A stretch of 64,000 nucleotides of DNA, taken from Roseivirga seohaensis (GTDB taxonomy: Bacteria > Bacteroidota > Bacteroidia > Cytophagales > Cyclobacteriaceae). Below are positions 15,709 through 23,096 of the stretch, one piece after another. The position numbers and the translations under genes are program-made. Each line of letters begins with the position of its first letter. Within the stretch, counting starts at the first letter, position 1. Under the pieces are notes generated by a model that searched no databases, was not told where the DNA came from, and saw only the letters and a list, made by a program, of their open reading frames with translations. The stretch covers positions 1 to 64,000 of the forward strand of contig NZ_LRPB01000046.1 in assembly GCF_001592945.1 (NCBI RefSeq), given 5' to 3'.

Positions 15709-15748
15709 ACATATAGAAATAAAGAATATCTTTATTTCTATATGTTTG
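15709..15748 (+). promoter_or_regulatory. 17-bp perfect inverted repeat overlapping the promoter of the VOC gene
   Basis: Bases 15709-15725 are the exact reverse complement of 15729-15745, with a 3-base centre ATA. The right arm runs into TATGTTTG (15741-15748), a perfect -7 element, 27 bases before the VOC gene ATG. The AT-rich palindrome is placed where a repressor would block polymerase; an RNA hairpin role is less likely because most of it lies upstream of the expected start site. Confidence 0.65.
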
Positions 15749-15775
15749 CAGAAGTCAATCCAAATTAAATCAATT

Positions 15776-16138
15776 ATGAAATTTGCCAAGTTAGTTCCCA
15801 ATGTCTATTACCTGGATATCAAAGACGGATTAAAACTATTTATTGATTGCCTTGAGTTTAGCATTGGACATGAAGAATTGATGTCAAAAAGTCCATTTTG
15901 TGTGATCGAAAAGGGTGAGTTACAAATGTACCTTTTTGAAAATAAAGAACTAGCAAAGGAACATAATCCCGAGTTTAGACTTGTAACAAATAGTATTGAC
16001 GAGATATACAAAAAGATAAGTTCATCATATCCCGAGTTTTTGCATCCAAATCTTAGTAAAGTCACACTTCGCCCTTGGGGAGCAAAAGAATTTGCAATTA
16101 GGGACAATCAAGTATGCATCATTATTCAGCAATGGTGA
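15776..16138 (+). CDS. VOC superfamily (glyoxalase/bleomycin-resistance fold) protein
   Basis: This 120-residue protein fits one glyoxalase-fold module pair: YYLDIKDGLKLFIDCLEFSI (beta, helix, beta), a middle strand FCVIEKGELQMYLFE, and the C-terminal LRPWGAKEFAIRDNQVCIIIQQW, which matches the usual final WGxxEFxxxDPxG part. Metal-ligand positions (His/Glu) are not clearly complete, so it may be a binding protein rather than an enzyme. The ATG at 15776 is preferred over an upstream TTG at 15746, which lies inside the -7 element. A long perfect palindrome overlaps the promoter, suggesting tight regulation. Confidence 0.75.
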   Translation: MKFAKLVPNVYYLDIKDGLKLFIDCLEFSIGHEELMSKSPFCVIEKGELQMYLFENKELAKEHNPEFRLVTNSIDEIYKKISSSYPEFLHPNLSKVTLRPWGAKEFAIRDNQVCIIIQQW

Positions 16139-16164
16139 ATCTTTAAGGGAATATTGAATCCTTC

Positions 16165-16248
16165 CTGTCGCAGGTTCTCCGATTTATCTGCTGGCAGCAC
16201 CTTTGACAATCTATTCATTAAGAACTCTGTCCGCTTTCTTTAGCGCCC
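16165..16248 (+). repeat. REP-like repeat, diverged copy
   Basis: CTGTCGCAGGTTCTCCG opens as in the other copies and CTCTGTCCGCTTTCTTTAGC closes it, but the middle differs. It is followed by a GTCATACTGAATTTG repeat motif at 16321. No gene is seen between 16139 and 16450. Confidence 0.65.
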
Positions 16249-16378
16249 CTCTGCTTTTAACTGAGTAGCTAACGGATCCTGCGAGCTCAGGATGACAGTT
16301 CAATTGAGCTTGTTCGGAGTGTCATACTGAATTTGTTTCAGTATCTCTCAAGTAACCTCTTTGCTGTTTAAGAAAGCA

Positions 16379-16404
16379 AAGAGACCGCCTTTCAACGGCC
16401 TCTT
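16379..16404 (-). terminator. Hairpin downstream of the S41 peptidase gene
   Basis: AAGAGACCG faces CGGCCTCTT (one mismatch) over an 8-base loop. It lies about 45 bases after the minus-strand peptidase stop, so it can end that transcript. The hairpin plus the adjoining TTTTGGATTAGACAGCAGTC is a second copy of the element at 11897. Confidence 0.55.
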
Positions 16405-16450
16405 TTGGATTAGACAGCAGTCAAACACATCTGACCCGGTCTCTTTAAAA

Positions 16451-17698
16451 TTATTGCTTTTGAGTTTTGATATAGTTGAGCGTTTGCTCAATCCAATCAG
16501 TATCGGCCTTTAAAGCAATATCTGGTGCTACCCCTATTTCTTCGTACTCAATAAATTGCCTTTGTCTCATATCCGTAGGGTAAAAACTAAATAGCCCAGA
16601 AGAGGAATGAAAGGTTTTGCCATAGTTAGAACCATAACTAATGGCACCATAAGTCCTTTGTCCTAATTGAGTTGCGTTAAAAAGTTGTTTTAAGCGCACA
16701 GTAGTCATTTCCGCATTGGATCCAGTATAGAAATTCGTGATCACATAAATATGCTCTGTCTTCTTTTTCAATGCTTTCAAAATCGGAAGCGAGATCTTGT
16801 CTGCTCCTCCTCCATTGTTACGCAAGTCAATGATCAAGTTTGGGGCTTTAAGCTCATTCTCAATTTGTGTAATCAGTGCATCGCGCTTAGTCGCCATAGT
16901 CCTGCGGTTAAAGCTATTCAACCAAACGTATTGCACATCATCTGTTAAATTCGACAGCACATAACCCTCCTTTTCTTCCCCATTGATCAAGCTATGGTTC
17001 TCTCCCGCATTTTCCTTGATCACATTAGAGAAAAGCATTCCATTGGCAAAGTATTGAGCTTTCGCGAATGTCAAATGCTTATAAACTTGATTGTAAAAAG
17101 CGATATCGTAATGAGCCACTTGCTGTGTCTCTTTCAAATAAGCGAAAACCTGTCCTAGTGCCCAAGTACCAAGTTGCGATTGTAAAATCACGCCCACTAA
17201 ACTGTCGGTATCATCAATGCGATAAACACCCATTTTCATCACACTACCAATGTTGTAAATACCTTCAATATCGCTGGCAGCTTTCAATTTTAGCTCAGCA
17301 GCTAAGACATCAAGGTCGATTGTTGCTTTAGGGAAATTGAGGAAAGCATCGGTGGCTCGGTATGCTTTTACAAATGCCGAATCGTATATTTTCTCAGCTT
17401 CAAAATCAGGCTTTTTTTCAAAGACTTCAGCATGTTTATCGTTCACTAATGACATCAACTGATTGAGTTTCCAGAAGCAGTCTGGTAGACTCATTGGCTC
17501 GGCCATTTGAGTGCTTAATTTCTGATAAAGGCTTTCAAAAACTTCTTTCTGATCTCCCTTGATTTGGTCTTTGAAAGAATAGGTAGTCTGCATTTGCTCG
17601 TAGACGAAATCTAGCTCTGGTTTACAGTCGCAATTGGCTTGTGCCGAAAGATTAAAACTTAAAGTAATAAGGAAAATTAGGGTCATTAAATTTTTCAT
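16451..17698 (-). CDS. S41 family peptidase, secreted
   Basis: The 415-residue protein has a Sec signal peptide (about 1-19, ending SAQA). The C-terminal half holds the S41 (C-terminal processing protease/tricorn-like) core: YVWLNSFNRR, NLIIDLRNNGGG near 290, and GSNAEMTTVRL near 325, where the Ser before Asn-Ala-Glu is the expected nucleophile. The N-terminal ~200 residues contain no PDZ motif I can see, as in many Bacteroidota S41 proteins. It probably cleaves exported proteins or peptides in the periplasm or at the surface. It stands alone and is followed by a hairpin. Confidence 0.85.
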   Translation of the reverse strand: MKNLMTLIFLITLSFNLSAQANCDCKPELDFVYEQMQTTYSFKDQIKGDQKEVFESLYQKLSTQMAEPMSLPDCFWKLNQLMSLVNDKHAEVFEKKPDFEAEKIYDSAFVKAYRATDAFLNFPKATIDLDVLAAELKLKAASDIEGIYNIGSVMKMGVYRIDDTDSLVGVILQSQLGTWALGQVFAYLKETQQVAHYDIAFYNQVYKHLTFAKAQYFANGMLFSNVIKENAGENHSLINGEEKEGYVLSNLTDDVQYVWLNSFNRRTMATKRDALITQIENELKAPNLIIDLRNNGGGADKISLPILKALKKKTEHIYVITNFYTGSNAEMTTVRLKQLFNATQLGQRTYGAISYGSNYGKTFHSSSGLFSFYPTDMRQRQFIEYEEIGVAPDIALKADTDWIEQTLNYIKTQKQ

Positions 17699-17798
17699 GT
17701 CTGTTTGTTTTGCGTGTATTTATGTGTTTGACTGATTCAAACGTACAAACAGAAATCGGCCTTTAAACCTATTTAATTAGGGTTGTGGCGAAATCACA

Positions 17799-18596
17799 CT
17801 ATTCTGTGGTGGAATTGACGGCTGCTTCTACTGCAGCCTGATAAGTTTTTGAAACGGGTACTTCAAGGTCGCCTGTAAGCATTACATTTACTTTACGGTT
17901 TCCCGTTTTCCACTGCCTAAAATGGTAAGGATTCATCAAAAAAGAACGGTGGGTTCGGATCAATTCTGGACGTTGCTCCTCCACAGCCGTCAGCTTATTT
18001 CTGATCAGCTGAGTCTTTAAATTTCCTCCTTCGTCAAAAGTCACTTCCACATAATTATCAGACGACTGAATGCAAATAAGGTCGTTCAATTGCAGACGCA
18101 AACTCTCGTAATTCCCCGTACCTTTGATTTCGATTTTATCGTTCTCTAAACGCTTCTCTTTGTATTTACCAAAAGACCAACGGCCTATGGCGACCATAGG
18201 GAAAACCGTGAGTGCAGCGGGCAAATAAATGGCAGTAGCAAAATAAGAAATGGTATAGGCGTATGGGTCAGAGTCCACCACCAAATAGTAGTACACCAAA
18301 CGGGTAGCCACAAAACCGATAATGATGACGAAAGACATAAAAGTAAGTTCGGACCAAACAAGCCAATGCCCTACTTTTTTAGACAGCCAATACTGAAATG
18401 GCAAGCAAATGAGATAACAAACAGAACCAAAAAAACCATAGAGCGGCAGATAAGTCAGCTTTTCATTCAAGTAAAGCTGACCTACATCAAGCGGTTCGGT
18501 AAAAAAGAGAAACACAAAAACCCATACTGCCAAACCAAGTGCTATCAGTACATGATGCTTTATGGAAGGATCGAATGGGTAATGCTGTTTTAACAT
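17799..18596 (-). CDS. Membrane-bound LytTR DNA-binding regulator
   Basis: The 265-residue protein has four predicted membrane spans in its first ~145 residues (about 15-32, 48-68, 80-100, 115-140) and a C-terminal LytTR domain (about 160-260; ICIQSSDNYVEVTF, LIRTHRSFLMNP, VPVSKTY). It has no receiver domain, so it is a one-component type where the membrane part itself may sense a signal and the tethered LytTR domain binds DNA. Upstream genes on the same strand encode surface proteins, but 142 bases separate them, so a joint operon is uncertain. Confidence 0.85.
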   Translation of the reverse strand: MLKQHYPFDPSIKHHVLIALGLAVWVFVFLFFTEPLDVGQLYLNEKLTYLPLYGFFGSVCYLICLPFQYWLSKKVGHWLVWSELTFMSFVIIIGFVATRLVYYYLVVDSDPYAYTISYFATAIYLPAALTVFPMVAIGRWSFGKYKEKRLENDKIEIKGTGNYESLRLQLNDLICIQSSDNYVEVTFDEGGNLKTQLIRNKLTAVEEQRPELIRTHRSFLMNPYHFRQWKTGNRKVNVMLTGDLEVPVSKTYQAAVEAAVNSTTE

Positions 18597-18738
18597 ATCT
18601 GGCTTTCGCTTACAATGATATTGGAAAAGCCGTTCTTTTCAAGGGATAAAATAACAAAGTTCACTTCATTGGGGAAGGGTCTGTTTATGATATTTAGGGT
18701 AACGAAGACTTATTCTAAAAAATCCATTTCTCTCACCG

Positions 18739-19857
18739 TTACTTCCTTTTGGGTAAATAGTTTGACGGCAGCATTTCATACACACCTTTATTACCCAAAT
18801 AGCCATAAGTCATAATAGAAAGTGGGTCTTTCAGCATACCATTTGGGTAGACAATGGCCCTTGTTCCAATCACTTTTATGTAACTCAAAGGCGTGGTTTC
18901 TAACTCTTCAGTTCCGGGTCCCACGTAAAAAACCTCAATTACGCCATCAAAGCTCAACTCGTAGAATTCTTTTTCTTTATGATAGATCAAGTGGACATTT
19001 CCTTCTGAATACCCTGTTGAATCGATTCGAATCACTTCGGTCTTTCTACTCATTTTTTTTGAATCGAATGACGAAGGGTTATAGTTGGTAAGGCTTGCTA
19101 AAAAATTCTCTTCTGTCACTTTATTCTCTATCAAACTACGCAAAAAATGCGTTAATGAACCGTAGTAAGCTTTCTCTCTGTTAGTTACCCACTGCTTTTG
19201 TTGTTCCTCATTCTCGGGCCTCATTTCTGTAAAAACAGGGTAACCAAAAAACGATTTCGCTCTATCGGCCATATAAAATGCAAAGTTGTAGTAGTCAATC
19301 TGATAGCCAAGGTGCTGATTAACAAAATTGAGGTCATAGTTTGCACTGTAGATAGTGCTTTTAGAAGTCAAGTCTTTTAGGTCGATGATTTCTGCATTTG
19401 TAAGTTCAATATCCTTGTCATCATAGCCAGTGCCTAAAACCATATTGTAAAAGTCGCCTATCTCTCTTCGTCTTTTCCGTGCAACTCTACCTTTGCCCTT
19501 CGTGCTTATCTCAACTTGATCAAGTTCAACTACTGCTGGATCGAGCTTTATAATTAAGGATTCAGGAAGCCTTTTCGGGTCATACACCAATATTCTATTT
19601 TCATAAGCGATATGAGAAACCACAATATTGAGGGTCTCATTGGGCAAGTCTTTAATCTCAAAATAGCCGTCCTGATCGGTTATACTTCCCAATGATGTAC
19701 CCACCAAAGCAACCGTACAATAGCTGATGGGATTTCCACTCTCTTTCTCTACTACCCTACCTTTCAGTACTCTAATTTGGCCAAAGCCTTCTTGTGAAAC
19801 TAAAGTCAAGCTGCTCATAATGAGCATTAAGCTGAACAAGAATCTAAATCTAACCAT
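18739..19857 (-). CDS. Exported protein with N-terminal carboxypeptidase-like regulatory domain
   Basis: The 372-residue protein has a signal peptide (about 1-26, ending GFGQ) and a CarboxypepD_reg-like beta-sandwich at about 28-115 (LKGRVVEKESGNPISYCTV and DQDGYFEIKDLP). The C-terminal ~250 residues form a domain often seen in Bacteroidota outer-membrane-associated proteins, with no enzymatic motif recognised. It begins 2 bases after the stop of the upstream alpha-2-macroglobulin-like gene, so the two are coupled. A role in envelope assembly is possible but not shown. Confidence 0.75.
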   Translation of the reverse strand: MVRFRFLFSLMLIMSSLTLVSQEGFGQIRVLKGRVVEKESGNPISYCTVALVGTSLGSITDQDGYFEIKDLPNETLNIVVSHIAYENRILVYDPKRLPESLIIKLDPAVVELDQVEISTKGKGRVARKRRREIGDFYNMVLGTGYDDKDIELTNAEIIDLKDLTSKSTIYSANYDLNFVNQHLGYQIDYYNFAFYMADRAKSFFGYPVFTEMRPENEEQQKQWVTNREKAYYGSLTHFLRSLIENKVTEENFLASLTNYNPSSFDSKKMSRKTEVIRIDSTGYSEGNVHLIYHKEKEFYELSFDGVIEVFYVGPGTEELETTPLSYIKVIGTRAIVYPNGMLKDPLSIMTYGYLGNKGVYEMLPSNYLPKRK

Positions 19858-19859
19858 GC

Positions 19860-22346
19860 TTATTTCTTTTCGATTTTATAGCTTTTCACCAGATGAAAAG
19901 GCTCACCAGACATTGAAAGCCCTTGAACATCAATCATCACTTCTGTATCCATATCGCTATTCCAATAGTCAAATGTAATTTCACCATCTTCAATCAATAA
20001 CATCGGTTTCCAGAAAAGCACTACCCTGCGGTCTGGCTGACTATGCACAGGTTCCTTTACATCGTATTTTGGAGCATAAAACTCTCTCGGTTTATCATAG
20101 CCATTCTTTAGCCTTTTGGTGATTACATTTTTGGCTCCCTCTTCTTTAGAATAAAATGCCAATACCCAACCTAAATCAGCTGTATTAAACACGTTTCTCG
20201 TTTCTTGATAATAAGCCTCTACCCTGTCAATCATGCTGGGTGCCATAGAAACTATTTGATCATAGGTAATGAGCTTATCATCCAATAAAAGACGGGGCAT
20301 ACCATCATTGCCTGTACCACCCTGTCCCTCTTTAGTTGTTCCTCCTGGGTTTCTGATTGTGATGTAATTGGTCATACGACCGGCACCATCGAATGTCCCT
20401 ATATTATCCTCGCTACCACTGTTACCAGCAATATTGGTTCTAAAACCAGGGATTCTGTTTTCTAAAGCATCAAGTGGATTAATATAGGTTTTTATGTTAA
20501 TATCATTGAAATTTATCACATAATTACTTAAGCCATAAGTACTGCTGGCCAAGCGAGAAACAGTTTCTCCTCGCTTTTTCCCTTCTACTGTTACAGAACC
20601 TAGATCTCTGAACATAAGGGAGTCAAAACCATAGGTAACCACATAGGATTTGCGGAAGTTACTTTTTTCTGTATAGCTTGTAATCTCTTCTGGTTTAATC
20701 TCTTGCGTCTCAAAACGTGATTTAAAGTCCGAACTGAGTGCAGGTGTATTCGTAGTGCTGTCCAACACAATTTTCACATATTTATCTCCTTTGCGCCCCG
20801 TGCCGCGCAAAATCACATTATCGGTATTTGAATACCTAAGATTATTAAAACTAAACACTCCTTCTTCATCTGTATGAGTTGTATTGAATAATTCCATATT
20901 GTCTGTTTGACTAATCATGGTAATTTCACCTTCAGCCTGTGGTTTCTTTCCTGATGTATTCATCAACCTTCCAGATATAGACAGCCCCTTTTCCACTTGG
21001 TATTCTGGCTCGGGCAAACCTTGTAATATTTCATCCCAAGAAAAACGTGTCCAGCCATGACTCATCATTACCAAATCCAGGTGTGCTTTTGCCTTTTCAC
21101 TGTTGGGGTCAAAGTAATACATCGGGTTATCGATGTAGCCCTTAAGGTCAGAAGTGAGGAATAAATCAGAATAAATGGTTTGATTGGGTGCTCTGTCAAG
21201 CGTTTGCCCTAGATCCAAAACACTTACAGAAAACAAACCTTCAACAGGCATTCCGTTCGATTCTTTAACATCGATCTTAGCAGTTACTTTACTTCTAGGC
21301 TCATAAGTTTCCTGATCGGTACTCACTGTGATTTTTCCTTTGGGATTATCCACAAAAATGAGTCGCTCCAAAACAACATTCGACTCGCTATCGAATAAAG
21401 TAATGTGCGAAATACCGTTAGGAAAGTGGATTTTAGGCAAGGTAATCAGGTTCTCACTTTCTGTAAGTTTGAGTTCTAGGGCATAAATTAACTGGCGCTT
21501 AGAATGAATGATTAAGCTATAGTTTTGCGCTTTATTCGTGTTTTCATTAGACCTCAATTTCAGTTTTAAAAGGTTCATATTACTGTTATCTACTTCAATA
21601 ACAAAACCTCTATCTTCCACCGTTTGCAAAGGGAAGCTTGTTGAACTGCCTTCAATTTTAGCGCTGTACTTCTTCCCCATTTCTGGTGTGAATGAGAAAG
21701 TCCCCATTCCGTCATGTTCAGTAGTAAAGTCAGTAATGGCGTTACCCGATTCGTCAGTCACTTGACCCGAAACAGAAACCCCTCGACCAGAAACATCAAT
21801 GGCTTTGAAGGCTACTCTGCTCTTTACGTTATCTACCAAGTGTCCGCCTTCTGGGAAAAACTGAACGTCTATATCGCTACTGTTCACTTCTGTTGGTGCC
21901 CATGAATCATCCATTACCAGTAATTTCTTTTCGAACATGAATCCCTCATCGAAATTTTTCATCCAATTAGTGTAGGCCTTCAGAATATAAACTCCAGCTT
22001 TCAGGTCACTCGGTAGTTTAATGTCACCATTACCAAAACCTCCATTCGAATAGACTTTCCGTTGCGCTATAAGCTTGTGTTCCGAATCATATAGATCCAC
22101 CATAATACTTCCGCTCAACCCAGAGGGTTCAAGCGTTTTTCCATCAACCAAATAGGCTTGAAACCATACCATTTCACCAGCCGAATAGTACTTTCTATCG
22201 GTATGAACATAGGCTTTCTCGAAGGGAAAAGAGGTATCGTAATTTTCCAGCGACTGGCTAATCTCTTCAATGCCCGAAGCCTTTTGAGCAAACACCAAGC
22301 AACTCTGGCAAATTAGAATGAAGCAAATGGTCAATTTGGATTTCAT
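19860..22346 (-). CDS. Large exported protein with macroglobulin-like and TonB-plug-like regions
   Basis: The 828-residue protein has a signal peptide (MKSKLTICFILICQSCLVFA). Residues about 35-140 contain an MG2-like segment (FEKAYVHTDRKYYSAGEMVW, then VYILKAYTNWMKN). Further beta-sandwich repeats follow, and a C-terminal region (about 590-740) resembles a TonB receptor plug (INPLDALENRIPGF, LLDDKLITYDQIVSM). This architecture is common in Bacteroidota next to surface systems; it may present or transport peptides or glycans, but no substrate is known. The ATG at 22346 was chosen for the signal peptide; in-frame extension to 22451 lacks family character. It is coupled to the next gene by a 2-base gap. 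Confidence 0.8.
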   Translation of the reverse strand: MKSKLTICFILICQSCLVFAQKASGIEEISQSLENYDTSFPFEKAYVHTDRKYYSAGEMVWFQAYLVDGKTLEPSGLSGSIMVDLYDSEHKLIAQRKVYSNGGFGNGDIKLPSDLKAGVYILKAYTNWMKNFDEGFMFEKKLLVMDDSWAPTEVNSSDIDVQFFPEGGHLVDNVKSRVAFKAIDVSGRGVSVSGQVTDESGNAITDFTTEHDGMGTFSFTPEMGKKYSAKIEGSSTSFPLQTVEDRGFVIEVDNSNMNLLKLKLRSNENTNKAQNYSLIIHSKRQLIYALELKLTESENLITLPKIHFPNGISHITLFDSESNVVLERLIFVDNPKGKITVSTDQETYEPRSKVTAKIDVKESNGMPVEGLFSVSVLDLGQTLDRAPNQTIYSDLFLTSDLKGYIDNPMYYFDPNSEKAKAHLDLVMMSHGWTRFSWDEILQGLPEPEYQVEKGLSISGRLMNTSGKKPQAEGEITMISQTDNMELFNTTHTDEEGVFSFNNLRYSNTDNVILRGTGRKGDKYVKIVLDSTTNTPALSSDFKSRFETQEIKPEEITSYTEKSNFRKSYVVTYGFDSLMFRDLGSVTVEGKKRGETVSRLASSTYGLSNYVINFNDINIKTYINPLDALENRIPGFRTNIAGNSGSEDNIGTFDGAGRMTNYITIRNPGGTTKEGQGGTGNDGMPRLLLDDKLITYDQIVSMAPSMIDRVEAYYQETRNVFNTADLGWVLAFYSKEEGAKNVITKRLKNGYDKPREFYAPKYDVKEPVHSQPDRRVVLFWKPMLLIEDGEITFDYWNSDMDTEVMIDVQGLSMSGEPFHLVKSYKIEKK

Positions 22347-22563
22347 AAGGGTTAGATAAGGTTGAAAACAAGAATTACACAAAAAATAAAAACAACGTAT
22401 AACTAAGTTCAATGTACTCGGATTCAGAATAATTTCAAAACAATAAAACACCTAACAAAAAAAATGACCTTACTATGGTTAAATTTTTTATAGTAAAAAT
22501 AAATTTTAACATAACACTTAATTACTCAAGTTAGCACTCGTTCAATTTATTACTTACTAAAAA

Positions 22564-22602
22564 GTAGAACATATTTAAATTTGTTTCTTATATTTGTTCT
22601 AC
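22564..22602 (+). promoter_or_regulatory. Inverted repeat and promoter of padR (22.6 kb)
   Basis: GTAGAACA (22564-22571) and TGTTCTAC (22595-22602) are exact inverted arms. Between and overlapping them lies TATATTTG (22589-22596), a perfect -7 element. The ATG follows at 22616. A palindrome straddling the promoter of a PadR gene suggests autoregulation. Confidence 0.6.
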
Positions 22603-22615
22603 AATCTAGTAAGTT

Positions 22616-22960
22616 ATGAAAGAAACACGCTTAGGAGACTTTGAAGAGACACTTCTGCTCTTGGTTGGTATTTTAGATAAAGAAGCCTACGCTTTTAAAA
22701 TTGCCGAAGAGTTTGAATCGCAAACCAGTAGAGCCGTATCCATTGGGGCGGTGCACTCCACTCTTAACAGATTAATGGAAAAAGGATTTCTAGAATCAGA
22801 AATGGGGGAATCTACTGCCGAACGTGGTGGACGAAGAAAACGAATTTACACAATTACAGCCTCTGGTCAGAGAACGCTACAAGAGGCTAGAGATTTTAAA
22901 GTATCACTTTGGAATCAGTTTCCGGCCTTTGCTGGCAGTAAACTAAATTTTAACATCTAG
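22616..22960 (+). CDS. PadR family transcriptional regulator (first)
   Basis: The 114-residue winged-helix protein has the PadR N-terminal pattern LGDFEETLLLLVGILDKEAYAF and the wing region GAVHSTLNRLMEKGFLESE with GGRRKRIYTITASGQRTL. The short C-terminal helix marks the PadR-s2 type found before permeases in Bacteroidota. It heads a locus with two ABC-type permeases; a 124-bp MITE-like element separates it from the first. It probably represses itself and the permeases until a ligand (often an antimicrobial compound) is sensed; the ligand is unknown. Confidence 0.9.
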   Translation: MKETRLGDFEETLLLLVGILDKEAYAFKIAEEFESQTSRAVSIGAVHSTLNRLMEKGFLESEMGESTAERGGRRKRIYTITASGQRTLQEARDFKVSLWNQFPAFAGSKLNFNI

Positions 22961-22961
22961 G

Positions 22962-23085
22962 CGTCATTACGAGAAACAAGCTTCGCGGTAGCGGAAGTTT
23001 GTGACGAAGCAATCTCGGGATAACGATTATGAGATTGCTTCGGTCGCTCCATTGCTAGCGCAAAAGGACCTCTCTCGCAATGACG
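22962..23085 (+). repeat. MITE-like element between padR and the permease
   Basis: CGTCATTACGAGA at 22962-22974 is matched by TCTCGCAATGACG at 23073-23085 as inverted ends (one mismatch), with an internal AGATTGCTTCGGTCGCTCC motif and its partial inverted copy. The GTCATTGCGAG...CTCGCAATGAC family is a common small intergenic repeat in many bacteria. It has inserted between the regulator and its target genes. Confidence 0.7.
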
Positions 23086-23096
23086 ATTCATAAACA

